Shown: positions 8,352 to 16,235 of the stretch, piece by piece | How the letters are laid out: every line of letters begins with the position of its first letter | Numbering within the stretch: the stretch's first letter is position 1 | NCBI GenBank assembly: GCA_016220035.1 | Contig: JACRIO010000130.1 | Span: forward strand, 1 to 33,779 | Origin: Planctomycetota bacterium | GTDB lineage: Bacteria; Planctomycetota; UBA1135; GCA-002686595 | DNA length: 33,779 bases | Direction: 5' to 3' | Made by a program: the position numbers and the translations under genes | The notes under the pieces: model-generated | The model's database searches: none | The model's input: only the letters and a program-made list of their open reading frames with translations | Told to the model about the DNA's origin: nothing

Positions 8352-10187
8352 TCAGCTCGCGCTCGGGGCGCGCTCGTCGAGCTCGCTCACGAGCTCCTCG
8401 CCCGGGTTCACGAAGCGATCGGTCTCGAAGCGGTATTGGCGATCGTGGAGCTCCTTGTAGCGCCCACCGAGGCGCATGAGCTCCGCATGCGTGCCGCGTT
8501 CGACGATGCGGCCGTGCTCGACGACGAGGATCTGATCCGCGGAACGGATCGTCGACAGCCGATGCGCGATCACGAACGTCGTGCGGCCGCTGCGCAGGCG
8601 CGCGAGGCCCTCTTGGATCGCGTACTCGCTCTCGCTGTCGAGGCTCGACGTCGCCTCGTCGAGCACGAGGATGCGCGGGTTCGCGACGAGCGCGCGCGCG
8701 ATCGCGACGCGCTGGCGCTGGCCGCCGGACAACTTGATGCCGCGCTCGCCGACGACCGTGTCGTAGCCCATCTCGAAGTCCTTCACGAACTCCTCGCAGT
8801 GCGCGAGGCGGCACGCGTCCTCGATCTCCGCGCGCGTCGCCGACGGCCGCGCGAACGCGACGTTGTCCGCGATCGTGCCGTCGAACAGGAAATTGTCCTG
8901 CATCACGACGCCGAGGTGCGCGCGGTAGTCCGCGAGCTTCAGCGTCGCGAGATCGCGCCCGTCCACGAGCACACGCCCGCTCTTCGGCCGATGGAACGCC
9001 ATGACGAGGCCGACGAGCGTGCTCTTCCCGCCGCCGCTCGCGCCGACGAGGGCCGTGGTCGAGCCCACGCGTGCCGTGAACGAGACGCCGTGGAGTACGG
9101 GTTTGTCCGCGATGTACTCGAAGCCGACGTCTTCGAATTCGATCTTGCCTGCGACGCTCGTGCAGGGCGCGCGCGCGTCGTCACCTTCGTCCTCGCGCGG
9201 CGCGTCGAGGATTTCGCGGATGCGATCCAGGCCCGCGAAAGCCTCGGTGATCTGCGTGCCGACCTCCGCGATGCCGACGATGGGCAGCGCGACGAGCGCG
9301 ACGAACACGAGATACATGACGAGCTCGCCGATCGTCATGCGGCCCGCGAGAACGTCCGCGCCGCCGATCCACGTCAGCGTCGAGCCGATGACGCCCGTGA
9401 TCGCGATCGAAGCCGCCGTCGTGCCCGAAACGCTGCGAATGGAGCGCTTCACCAGTGCGAAGAAGCGATCGGAGCCCTCGGCGAACACGCGCTCTTCCGC
9501 GGGCTCGGCCGTGTACGCCTTCACGACGCGGATGCCGCCGAGCGTCTGGTTCAGACGGCCCGTGACCTCGGCTTCGATCTCGCTGCGCTTGCGAAACAGA
9601 GGCCGCAGCGTGCGGAACGCCCACACCATGCACGCGCCGAACGCGCCGAGCACGACGAGGATGACGAGGGTGAGCTTCGCGTTCAGCCAGAAGAGCACGC
9701 CGAGGGCCACGACTGCCGTGATCACGCTCCCCACGAGCTGCACGAGCCCGTTCCCGACGAGGTTGCGGATCCCGTCCGAGTCCTTGATGCGCGAGATCAC
9801 GGTGCCGGTCTGGTGGTCGTCGAACCAGCGCAGCGGGAGGTACAGCACGTGCGCCTGGACGCGCTTGCGCATCGCGTTGATCGCGCCCTGTGCCGCGACA
9901 CCGAGCAGTTGCGCGAGCACGAACGTCGTCGTCGCCTGCACGAGCGTCGCGCCGATGCCGAGGACCGCGATCCTCGCGAGCAGCTCGCCCTTCTTGTTCA
10001 CGACGACGTCGTCGATGAGCAGTTTGGACGTCCAGGGCAGCACGAGCCCCGCGGCGCGGTTCACGAGCACGAGCACGAGTCCGAGCGCGAGCCGCCCGCG
10101 ATTCGCCGCGATCAGGCGCCGCGCTTCGCGCCAAGCGGAGGAAAGGCGCACCTGCTTCGCGGGCTCGGGCCGCGCGCTCGCGCTCAC
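8352..10187 (-). CDS. MsbA-like ABC exporter (fused TMD-NBD half transporter)
   Basis: A 611-residue half transporter: an N-terminal transmembrane domain (about residues 20-330, six hydrophobic segments) followed by an ATPase domain. NBD motifs: Walker A GASGGGKS (K388), Q-loop VVMQDNFLFD, signature LSGGQRQR (from residue 486), Walker B LVLDE with catalytic E511, H-loop IAHRLSTI. Such homodimers export lipids, peptides or drugs from the cytosolic leaflet; the substrate cannot be told. The start is GTG 10187, whose last three bases lie inside the stop of the upstream threonine ammonia-lyase gene (GTGA overlap, 10184-10187), so translation is probably coupled. The frame stays open upstream only because it overlaps that gene. 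Confidence 0.93.
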   Translation of the reverse strand: MSASARPEPAKQVRLSSAWREARRLIAANRGRLALGLVLVLVNRAAGLVLPWTSKLLIDDVVVNKKGELLARIAVLGIGATLVQATTTFVLAQLLGVAAQGAINAMRKRVQAHVLYLPLRWFDDHQTGTVISRIKDSDGIRNLVGNGLVQLVGSVITAVVALGVLFWLNAKLTLVILVVLGAFGACMVWAFRTLRPLFRKRSEIEAEVTGRLNQTLGGIRVVKAYTAEPAEERVFAEGSDRFFALVKRSIRSVSGTTAASIAITGVIGSTLTWIGGADVLAGRMTIGELVMYLVFVALVALPIVGIAEVGTQITEAFAGLDRIREILDAPREDEGDDARAPCTSVAGKIEFEDVGFEYIADKPVLHGVSFTARVGSTTALVGASGGGKSTLVGLVMAFHRPKSGRVLVDGRDLATLKLADYRAHLGVVMQDNFLFDGTIADNVAFARPSATRAEIEDACRLAHCEEFVKDFEMGYDTVVGERGIKLSGGQRQRVAIARALVANPRILVLDEATSSLDSESEYAIQEGLARLRSGRTTFVIAHRLSTIRSADQILVVEHGRIVERGTHAELMRLGGRYKELHDRQYRFETDRFVNPGEELVSELDERAPSAS

Positions 10188-11401
10188 GGCCGCACCTCGA
10201 AGCCGCGTGCGGACAGCGCCGCGTCGATCGCAGCGCCCTGGCCCGCGCGACGCGTCTCGACCAAGACCTCGATGTCGGTGAAGCCGATCGGCACCTTCCA
10301 CCCGGCACGGTAGTGCTGCACTTCCAGTACGTTTCCTTCGGCCTCGGAGATCACGGAGAGCACCTGCGCGAGCTCGCCGGGAACGTCCGCGAGCCGCAGC
10401 CGCACGAGGTGGTATCGCCCCGAGCTCGACAACCCGCTCTCGATGATGCGCGCGAGCAGGTTGAGGTCGATGTTGCCGCCCGACACGATCGCGCACACGC
10501 GCTTCGCGCCCTCGATCTTGCCGTGCAAGAGCGCCGCGAGGCCCGCGACGCCGGCCATCTCGGCGACGAGCTTGCCCTCGTCCATGGCGCGCACGACCGC
10601 TTCGGCGAGCTCGGCGTCGTCGACGGTGACGACCGCGTCGACGTGGCGGCGCACGAGCTCGAAGGTGAGCTCCCCCACCTGTCCGACGCGGATGCCGTCG
10701 GCAAACGTGCGCGTGCGTTCGACCGTCACGCGCTCGCCCGCGCGGAAGGAGCGCGCCATCGCGTCGGCGCCCGCCGCCTGCACGCCGATCACGCGCACGC
10801 GCGGCGCGAGCGCCTTCACCGCGAGCGCGACGCCGGCCGCGAGCCCGCCGCCGCCGATCGGGAGCACGATCGCGTCGAGCTCGGGCACCTCCTCCAGGAT
10901 CTCGAGCCCGAGCGTCCCCTGCCCCGCGATCACGTCGAGGTCGTCGAAGGGATGCACGAAGAGGAGCCCCTCGCGCCGCTCGAGCTCGCGCGCGTGCGCG
11001 TGCGACTCGTCGAAGCTCTCGCCGCGGAGCACGACCGAGGCACCGTGTTGCTCGGTGCGCTGCACCTTGTTGATCGGCGTCGCGCGCGGCATGACGATCG
11101 TCGCGGAAGCGCCCTCGAGCCGCGCCGCGAGCGCGAGGCCCTGCGCATGATTGCCCGCCGACGCCGCGACGAGCCCGCGCTCGCGCGCTGCGTTCCCGAG
11201 CGCGTGCACCTTGTTCAACGCGCCGCGCAGCTTGAACGAGCCCGTGCGCTGCAGGTTTTCGAGCTTGAGCCACACCTCGCAGCCCGCGCTCGCTCCGAAG
11301 CCGTGCGAGAACACGTTGGGTGTGCGCAGGACGTGCGGCGCGATCACGCCGGCGGCGGCGCGGACGAGCGCGAGCCCGTCGGTGAGCGAAGGAGTCGGCA
11401 T
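10184..11401 (-). CDS. ilvA: Threonine ammonia-lyase (medium form, C-terminal ACT domain)
   Basis: A 405-residue cytosolic PLP enzyme deaminating L-threonine to 2-oxobutanoate, the entry to isoleucine synthesis or threonine catabolism. Seen: the PLP-lysine motif GSFKLRGA (K57), SAGNHAQGLAL, the phosphate-binding loop PIGGGGLAAG, SGGNIDLN near residue 315, and a C-terminal ACT domain (~residues 330-405: VRLRLADVPGELAQVLSVISEAEG) for allosteric control. The length fits the single-ACT form. Biosynthetic and catabolic roles cannot be told apart from sequence; no other branched-chain amino acid gene is nearby. ATG 11401 is directly preceded by a small hairpin and a TACGAT hexamer. The ABC exporter follows with a 4-nt overlap. 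Confidence 0.93.
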   Translation of the reverse strand: MPTPSLTDGLALVRAAAGVIAPHVLRTPNVFSHGFGASAGCEVWLKLENLQRTGSFKLRGALNKVHALGNAARERGLVAASAGNHAQGLALAARLEGASATIVMPRATPINKVQRTEQHGASVVLRGESFDESHAHARELERREGLLFVHPFDDLDVIAGQGTLGLEILEEVPELDAIVLPIGGGGLAAGVALAVKALAPRVRVIGVQAAGADAMARSFRAGERVTVERTRTFADGIRVGQVGELTFELVRRHVDAVVTVDDAELAEAVVRAMDEGKLVAEMAGVAGLAALLHGKIEGAKRVCAIVSGGNIDLNLLARIIESGLSSSGRYHLVRLRLADVPGELAQVLSVISEAEGNVLEVQHYRAGWKVPIGFTDIEVLVETRRAGQGAAIDAALSARGFEVRP

Positions 11402-11425
11402 GACGGGTCGAAGCCCGTCATCGTA
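11402..11425 (-). promoter_or_regulatory. Start-proximal hairpin and TACGAT hexamer of the threonine ammonia-lyase gene
   Basis: On the minus strand, TACGAT (11425-11420) is followed directly by GACGGG-CTTCGA-CCCGTC (11419-11402), a 6-bp stem with a 6-nt loop whose last base touches the ATG at 11401. If TACGAT is the -10 element, transcription would begin inside the stem and leave a very short leader. The sequence is clear; the function is inferred. Confidence 0.35.
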
Positions 11426-11671
11426 GGGAGCGCGCGCGCGATGGGCCACGCGGCATGCGTCGTGACTGGACGGTTTCCTCGGCGGATGAGGACGGCACGC
11501 GCGCCGGATTCCGCGCCCGCGTCTCGTTGCGTCGAGGGACGTTCCGACGCGCATCCTCCGGGATCTTGCACCGCGTTGGCGTGCTCGGTGCGCCGGCCGC
11601 GCTCCGCATTCCACCGCGGGCCTCGCTCGCCGGCGCGAACGGGGCCCCTGGGTGCCCGATCAGGATGTCCG

Positions 11672-11681
11672 CCGAATCAAG
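11672..11681. repeat. Possible third, degenerate copy of the intergenic repeat
   Basis: The core CCGAATCAAG recurs here within a region loosely resembling the start of the two better copies (11899-11936 and 12192-12229). Beyond the core, similarity is patchy, so membership is uncertain. Confidence 0.3.
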
Positions 11682-11855
11682 CTGCGAAGGCCGACGTCCC
11701 CCGGACGACTGCGGCCTTCTGGCCGTCGTGAGCGCCGACGTGTGCGAGGGAGGTGTGAAGGCTCCCAAACCGAGATCCAGGCGTGATGCACCTGGCGCGA
11801 ACCCGACCCCGCTGCCTCGCTCACCTTCCGCTCATCGAGGCGATCGAGGCCGAAC

Positions 11856-11936
11856 GGAAGCGACACACGACCCCATCACGATCTCCAAGGCCGAGCGTCT
11901 CACTCGGGGCGCTCCACGATCTCCCCCGAATCAAGT
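11856..11936. repeat. Intergenic repeat, copy A
   Basis: The core at 11914-11936 is a 23-base block identical to 12207-12229. Ahead of it at the same spacing lies CTCACTCGG (11899-11907), and further back GGAAGCGAC (11856-11864), both also in copy B. The block between is diverged with a net 3-base length change. The core read on the minus strand begins ACTTGATTCGGGGGAG. Confidence 0.7.
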
Positions 11937-12151
11937 CGCTCCTCCAACACGACGGTCCACGTCGCATGAGGCTGCCCTGAGGCGAAGGTCCTCCGTCGGC
12001 TCGTCCCGTGGCTCGCCGACCTCGGCTGCAGAGCGAAGGCACAGACCATCGTCGCCCGGATCTTCTTGGTGGATACAGACGCGAGCGGCCCGGACGAGCT
12101 CCAGCAGCGCGTGTTCGCGCACGTTCCATTCACCGCCGAGCGAGGTCGATG

Positions 12152-12229
12152 GGAAGCGACAGACGTTTCCACTCGCTCCTGACAAAGCAGCTCACTCGGC
12201 ACGACCCACGATCTCCCCCGAATCAAGTG
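12152..12229. repeat. Intergenic repeat, copy B
   Basis: Matches copy A: GGAAGCGAC at 12152-12160, CTCACTCGG at 12192-12200, and the identical 23-base core at 12207-12229. The core lies 293 bases from that of copy A. This is an imperfect direct repeat in non-coding sequence. It is not a CRISPR because the spacing is long and there are only two good copies. Confidence 0.7.
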
Positions 12230-12471
12230 GCTGACGCATCGACCGCCTGGGCCTCCGCGCCGCGCGTACCGAGCGAACACCCCGTTGCACGAGCGCCGCG
12301 CGCGGGTTCCCGATTCGAGTGCGCCATCCCCGTTTCGAGGCGGCGCCGCCCGCGCCCCTCATCCTCGATCGCCGCGCGCGCAGGCTCTTCGGGCACCGGG
12401 TTCGAGCGGCTGGTGGGCGATTGCTGGGCTCCGCCCGATCGATGGAAGCTCGCCCAGAGCCCCGGCGTGGG

Positions 12472-13077
12472 TCACACGTCCGCGAACCGCTCCTCGAGCA
12501 GCGTGCGCAGCGCTTGGCGCGCGCGGTGCAGGCGCACCTTCGCGGCGTCGGTGCTGATGCCGAGGCGCTTCGCGGCCTGTTCCGTCGACAGCTCCTCCAG
12601 GTCGCGGAGCACGAGTATCGTGCGGTAGTTCGTCGGCAGGCGATCGATCGCGGCACGCACGATCGCCGCGGTCTCCTCGCGCTCCAGCGCGGCGCTCTCG
12701 GCGCCGGTCCACGCGGAGACGGGCTCGGCGAAGTGGCCGTGCTCGTCGAAGCTCGGCAGGAGGTCCTCGATCGAACCCGCCTTGCGCCGGTCGCGCGCGC
12801 GCACGTGCATGAGCGCCGCGTTCACCGCGATGCGGTGGAGCCAGGTGCCGAGCTTCGACCCGCCCTCGAACGCGCGCACGTGTCGGAAGGCGGAGAGCAG
12901 CGCTTCCTGCAGCGCTTCCTGCGCGTCGTGGTCGTTGCCGACGATGCGGCGCACGACGCAGAGGAGCCGGGGGGCGTGCTCGCGCACGAGGTGCTCGAAC
13001 GCGCGGTCGTCGCCGGCGCGGAGGGTTTCGAGGAGGTGGGACTCGGAGGCGAAGTCGAGGACGAGGGTCGTGGTCAT
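12472..13077 (-). CDS. ECF-type RNA polymerase sigma factor
   Basis: A 201-residue sigma-70-family factor with region 2 (about residues 18-90: RAFEHLVREHAPRLLCVVRRIVGNDHDAQEALQEALLSAF, GTWLHRIAVNAAL) and region 4 (about 140-195: IDRLPTNYRTILVLRDLEELS, AAKRLGISTDAAKVRLHRARQAL). It has no region 1.1 or 3, as expected for the ECF group. The start is ATG 13077; an upstream in-frame ATG would add 75 Arg/Ser-rich residues unlike any sigma factor. No zinc-finger anti-sigma gene lies next to it, so control is either elsewhere or absent. It is divergent from the methyltransferase at 13407 across 329 bases. Confidence 0.92.
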   Translation of the reverse strand: MTTTLVLDFASESHLLETLRAGDDRAFEHLVREHAPRLLCVVRRIVGNDHDAQEALQEALLSAFRHVRAFEGGSKLGTWLHRIAVNAALMHVRARDRRKAGSIEDLLPSFDEHGHFAEPVSAWTGAESAALEREETAAIVRAAIDRLPTNYRTILVLRDLEELSTEQAAKRLGISTDAAKVRLHRARQALRTLLEERFADV

Positions 13078-13406
13078 GGTCGTGCTTGCGGCGGCCGGCG
13101 TTCCGCGCCGGTCCTTGCGCGCCTTCGAGCGACGGAGCGGGAGCGCATTTCGGACCTTCTCGCGACTTTCGGCGCGCACCCCAGGCTCCATCTCCGGGAT
13201 TCGGCGGGCCGCGTCCGATTCGAGGGAACCCCGCCGCCGTCTTCCTTCGTCCAGGAGCCCGCGGAGCGTGTGCCACGTCCGCGCCGGGTCCCCACCCGCC
13301 ACGCGCGGCGCGCGGGCCCGACCAGGAACGGGGCGGGTTCGTGCGCGGCAGGGAGTGGCGCGCGCGAGCCCGCCTCGAACCGCTCCTGCGCGTAGGATGC
13401 GGCGGA
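13078..13406. other. Divergent 329-bp intergenic region
   Basis: It separates the ECF sigma gene (-) from the methyltransferase gene (+). It must hold the promoters of both, but apart from TAGGAT just before ATG 13407 I see no clear promoter pair, operator or coding signal. Confidence 0.5.
13393..13398 (+). promoter_or_regulatory. TAGGAT hexamer 8 nt before ATG 13407 (putative leaderless promoter)
   Basis: TAGGAT fits TAnnnT and ends 8 nt before the start codon, where transcription would begin at or next to ATG. GGCGGA in the gap could instead act as a weak ribosome-binding site. No -35 consensus is visible. Confidence 0.4.
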
Positions 13407-14081
13407 ATGTCCTCCGCGAACGACCTCCCGCGCCGACTCCTTTCCTTCATGCAGCCGCAGGTGCTCGAACGGCGGCGCACGCAGCACAACCCGCTGCTCC
13501 AGGTGGTCGAGGTCAACGGGAAGCGCCGCCTCGACGGCCTCACCGTGAACTACTCGTGCGGCAGCCTCGAGGACGTGCTGCGCGAGGCCTTCGACGCGTT
13601 GGAGCTCGAACGCCGGCCGATCTCGACGGCACTCCTGCTCGGGTTCGGCGCGGGGAGCGCGGTGCGGCTCCTGCGGCGCTCGCACGGGCGCGACGTGCGC
13701 TTCACCGCCGTCGAGATCGACCCCGCGGTGATCGAGATCGCGGAGCGCTGGTTCGGCTTCGCGGACGACGCGACGGTCGAGTTCGTTCTCGACGACGCAC
13801 GCGCGTTCGTCGCCGCCGATGCGCGCGAGCACGACCTCGTCGTGGTCGACGTGTTCGTCGACGACGCCGTGCCGGAGGGTCTGCACGGGCCGGACTTCGC
13901 GCGCGACGCGGGCGCGCGCGTGCGCGCGGGCGGGATGCTCGTGTTCAACACGCTCGCCGATACGACGGAGCGCATCCGCGAGTCCGAGGCGATCGAGCGC
14001 GCGCTCCGCTCGGCCCTCGGCCGCGTCGAGCGCCTCGACCTGCTCACGAACCGCGTGCTCGCGTGGGAGCGCCCGGGATGA
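13407..14081 (+). CDS. Spermidine-synthase-fold SAM-dependent methyltransferase-like protein
   Basis: A 224-residue cytosolic protein with a class I SAM-binding fold like spermidine synthase homologues. Seen: glycine motif GFGAGSAVRLL (about residues 80-90), acidic loop VEIDPAVIEIAERWF, DDARAFV, then DLVVVDVFVDDAVPEGL and GGMLVFNTLAD. Spermidine synthases bind decarboxylated SAM at the same sites, but this protein is shorter than typical SpeE (~280 residues), and no polyamine gene is nearby. It may be a methyltransferase of unknown substrate. ATG 13407 is the first start before the conserved part; the open frame before it is low complexity. A strong hairpin follows the stop. Confidence 0.82.
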   Translation: MSSANDLPRRLLSFMQPQVLERRRTQHNPLLQVVEVNGKRRLDGLTVNYSCGSLEDVLREAFDALELERRPISTALLLGFGAGSAVRLLRRSHGRDVRFTAVEIDPAVIEIAERWFGFADDATVEFVLDDARAFVAADAREHDLVVVDVFVDDAVPEGLHGPDFARDAGARVRAGGMLVFNTLADTTERIRESEAIERALRSALGRVERLDLLTNRVLAWERPG

Positions 14082-14084
14082 AAC

Positions 14085-14113
14085 ACGAGGAGGAGCCGAG
14101 GGCCCCTCCTCGT
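14085..14113. terminator. Bidirectional terminator between the methyltransferase and pilT genes
   Basis: ACGAGGAGG (14085-14093) pairs perfectly with CCTCCTCGT (14105-14113) around an 11-nt loop, in the 54-nt gap between convergent stops. There is no long T-tract, but placement and stem quality support termination in both directions. Confidence 0.6.
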
Positions 14114-14135
14114 CGATTCCGTCGGCGCGGCGCGA

Positions 14136-15410
14136 TCAGCGCGTCTTCTTGAACCCGCCGTACGGGTCGAAGGCGGGCGCGGCCTGCGGGCGCTGGGTGC
14201 CGAGCGGCGTGCCCTGCTGCTGCGGCGACGGCTGCGGCAATGGGCCGCGCGGAGCGTTGCCGGGCTGCGCACCCGTCGCCGCCGGCGGCCCGGCCGGCAT
14301 CGACGCGCCCTCCGGTGCTTCCGTCGGCGTCGACAAGTCGATCTTGACGCCGAGCTTCTGCAGCTTGTTCGACATCTCCTCCTTGTTGATCGACTTCACG
14401 TACGCCTCCATCGGATCGACGAGGCCCTGCTTCACGAGTTCCTCGAGCGAGTCGTTCAGGAGCCGCATCCCGTACTTCGCGCCGGTCTGCATGGCGGAGA
14501 CGAGCTGGTGCGTCTTGCCCTCGCGGATGTTCGACGCGATGGCCGTGTTCACGATCATGATCTCGAGCGCGGCGACGCGGCCCTTCGGCTGGCGCTTGCA
14601 CAGGGTCTGCGCGACGACGCCCTTGAGCGAGCTCGAGAGCATCGTGCGGATCTGCGACTGACGGTCCGCGGAGAACTGGTCGATGATGCGGTCGACGGTC
14701 GACATCGCGGTGTTCGTGTGGAGCGTGCCGAACACGAGGTGGCCCGTCTCCGCCGTCTCGATCGCGATCTCGACCGTCTCCAGGTCGCGCATCTCGCCGA
14801 CGAGCACGATGTCGGGGTCTTCGCGCAGAGCGGCGCGGAGCGCGCGCTTGAAGCTCTGCGTGTGGCGATGGACTTCGCGCTGGTTGATGCGACAGCTCTT
14901 GTCCTCGTGGACGAACTCGACCGGGTCCTCGATCGTGATGATGTGGTCCTTCCGCGTGCGGTTGATGTGGTCCACCATCGCCGCGAGCGTCGTCGACTTG
15001 CCCGAGCCCGTCGGACCCGTGACGACGACGAGGCCTTTCGACAGATGGCACAGGTCCATCACCGCCTTGGGAAGGTTGAGCTGCTCCGCCGTCAGGATCT
15101 GCGTCGGGATCTGGCGGAAGACGGCGCCGGGACCCTTGCGATCGAGGAACAGGTTCGCGCGGAAGCGCGCGAGCCCGGGGAGCTCGTACGCGAAGTCCGT
15201 GTCGTGCTCCTGCAGGTACTGCTTCTTGTTGTCGTCCGGTGTGATCTCGAAGAGCACGGTCTGCATCTGCTCGGAGGTGATCACTGGACAACCCTCGACG
15301 ACGACCATCTCGCCGTGCAGGCGGAACATGGGCGCGGAGCCGGAGGTCATGTGGAGGTCGGAGGCGCCTTCCTGCACCATCCGTTGGAAGAGAGCATCGA
15401 TCCAGGCCAT
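14136..15410 (-). CDS. pilT: PilT-type retraction ATPase
   Basis: A 424-residue hexameric secretion-type ATPase that powers type IV pilus retraction and twitching at the inner-membrane face. Seen: N-terminal FQRMVQEGASDLHMTSGS, Walker A GPTGSGKS (K138), Asp-box ITIEDPVEFVHEDKSCRINQRE, Walker B DPDIVLVGEMRDLETVEIAIE, and the PilT-diagnostic TAETGHLVFGTLHTN with downstream QRLLNDSLEELV-like helices (RLLNDSLEELVKQG). It is longer than classical PilT (~345 residues) because residues from ~365 form a Pro/Gln/Gly-rich tail ending DPYGGFKKTR. Start ATG 15410 matches PilT N-termini; the frame runs on upstream as an overlap artefact. No other pil gene is in the window. It could be the PilU paralogue. 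Confidence 0.93.
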   Translation of the reverse strand: MAWIDALFQRMVQEGASDLHMTSGSAPMFRLHGEMVVVEGCPVITSEQMQTVLFEITPDDNKKQYLQEHDTDFAYELPGLARFRANLFLDRKGPGAVFRQIPTQILTAEQLNLPKAVMDLCHLSKGLVVVTGPTGSGKSTTLAAMVDHINRTRKDHIITIEDPVEFVHEDKSCRINQREVHRHTQSFKRALRAALREDPDIVLVGEMRDLETVEIAIETAETGHLVFGTLHTNTAMSTVDRIIDQFSADRQSQIRTMLSSSLKGVVAQTLCKRQPKGRVAALEIMIVNTAIASNIREGKTHQLVSAMQTGAKYGMRLLNDSLEELVKQGLVDPMEAYVKSINKEEMSNKLQKLGVKIDLSTPTEAPEGASMPAGPPAATGAQPGNAPRGPLPQPSPQQQGTPLGTQRPQAAPAFDPYGGFKKTR

Positions 15411-15522
15411 GGTTCGCTCGCGTTCGGTTCGGGTCCTCGGAACCCGGGCCAGATCGGCAGCGATGCGGAAAAACTTGACGGCCGCCGCGTTTCGGCGGCG
15501 AGCGGATCCGACCTCGGGAGGA

Positions 15523-16074
15523 TCAGACGGCGCGGAGGGCCGTGAGCGCGCGCCATTCGCGCTCCAGCTCGGTCGGCTCCGGCACGTGGAACGCGTGCAG
15601 GCCGGCCTCGAAACTGTCGTAGAGGCTCTGAACGGTGACCTGCACGCCGCGCAGGCGCTCGCGCAGTTGCGCCTTCCATGCGCGCGCGCGCTCGAACGCG
15701 CGGTCGCCATCGAGGATCCACACTTCCGCGTCCTCGCGCGGGAAGAGGCCGCGCCACAGTTCTTCGTGCGCGAACGCGCGCAGGAGCGCCTCGTGGTCCA
15801 GGCTGCGCGCGTGCAGCGCGGAGGCAATGCGCGGCCAATCGGTCACGGAGCGCCGCTCCGTGATCGCGACGCCCCGGATCGCGAGCGCGCGAAAGAGCTC
15901 GTCCGAGAAGCGCGCGCCGGCGGGCGTGACCGCGAGGAACGGCCGCGCGGGAGCGGGCGTGCGCAGGCTCGTGAGGTCCGCCGCGAGGCGGCGGGCGAAG
16001 CTCTCGAGCTCCGGGCGCGGGGGCGTCTCGAAGCGCCACACGACGGCGCGGTCCAGGCTGCTCTGTGCGTTCAT
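15523..16074 (-). CDS. Uncharacterised 183-residue protein, faintly like nucleoside-diphosphate kinase
   Basis: No firm family. The central part FLAVTPAGARFSDELFRALAI followed by RGVAITERRSVTDW resembles the first strand and helix of nucleoside-diphosphate kinase (FxxIKPDGVxRGLxGEIxxRFExKG). Later, AEVWILDGDRAFERARAWK recalls its GxxAVxxxRxLxG strand-helix. The catalytic HGSDS-type histidine segment is not present in recognisable form, so kinase activity is unlikely. The start is ATG 16074, giving no signal peptide. It lies 112 nt upstream of pilT on the same strand and may be co-transcribed. The resemblance is from reading by eye only. Confidence 0.6.
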   Translation of the reverse strand: MNAQSSLDRAVVWRFETPPRPELESFARRLAADLTSLRTPAPARPFLAVTPAGARFSDELFRALAIRGVAITERRSVTDWPRIASALHARSLDHEALLRAFAHEELWRGLFPREDAEVWILDGDRAFERARAWKAQLRERLRGVQVTVQSLYDSFEAGLHAFHVPEPTELEREWRALTALRAV

Positions 16075-16171
16075 GCGGGGGAAGCGACCCACGAAGATCG
16101 GCCGCCGAGCGCGCCGTCTTGAGTCGTGATGGCGATCCCCCGTTCGATCGGTGTTCGACGCCGCGCGCGGC

Positions 16172-16199
16172 TTGCTCGCGCGTGAGCTCTCGGTAGACT
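16172..16199 (+). promoter_or_regulatory. Candidate sigma-70-like promoter of the DUF4412-like gene
   Basis: TTGCTC (16172-16177), a 16-nt spacer, and TAGACT (16194-16199). The hexamer ends 36 nt before ATG 16236, leaving room for a leader that carries the GAGGAG ribosome-binding site at 16224-16229. Confidence 0.4.
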
Positions 16200-16235
16200 C
16201 CCGAACGGCCCCCAATCGCACACGAGGAGATGATC

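Larger units (their letters stand above)
11402..12471. other. Gene-free 1.07-kb region containing diverged repeats
   Basis: No reading frame here shows recognisable protein content. Codon-position bias is weaker than in the flanking genes, and frames on both strands give Arg/Ser-rich composition. One minus-strand frame (~12185 to 11931) looks mildly protein-like but has no ATG start, recognisable motif or ribosome-binding site. The region carries two good copies and one partial copy of a repeat (annotated separately). I see no tRNA-like cloverleaf or transposase trace. It may be a decayed gene, an untranslated RNA locus or a repeat-rich spacer. Confidence 0.5.

Noticed and set aside
11899-12229. 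A CRISPR-like array
   Set aside because: There are only two good repeat copies, 293 bases apart, and no cas genes.
12300-12330. A tRNA T-arm-like stretch around GGGTTCCCGATTCGAGT
   Set aside because: No acceptor stem, anticodon arm or CCA-adjacent pairing can be drawn around it.
5048-13077. A PrsW/anti-sigma/ECF regulatory system
   Set aside because: PrsW-like and ECF genes are both present but more than 6 kb apart, with unrelated genes between and no anti-sigma gene.
13078-13302. An N-terminal extension of the ECF sigma factor to the upstream in-frame ATG
   Set aside because: The added 75 residues are low complexity and precede the normal ECF N-terminus.
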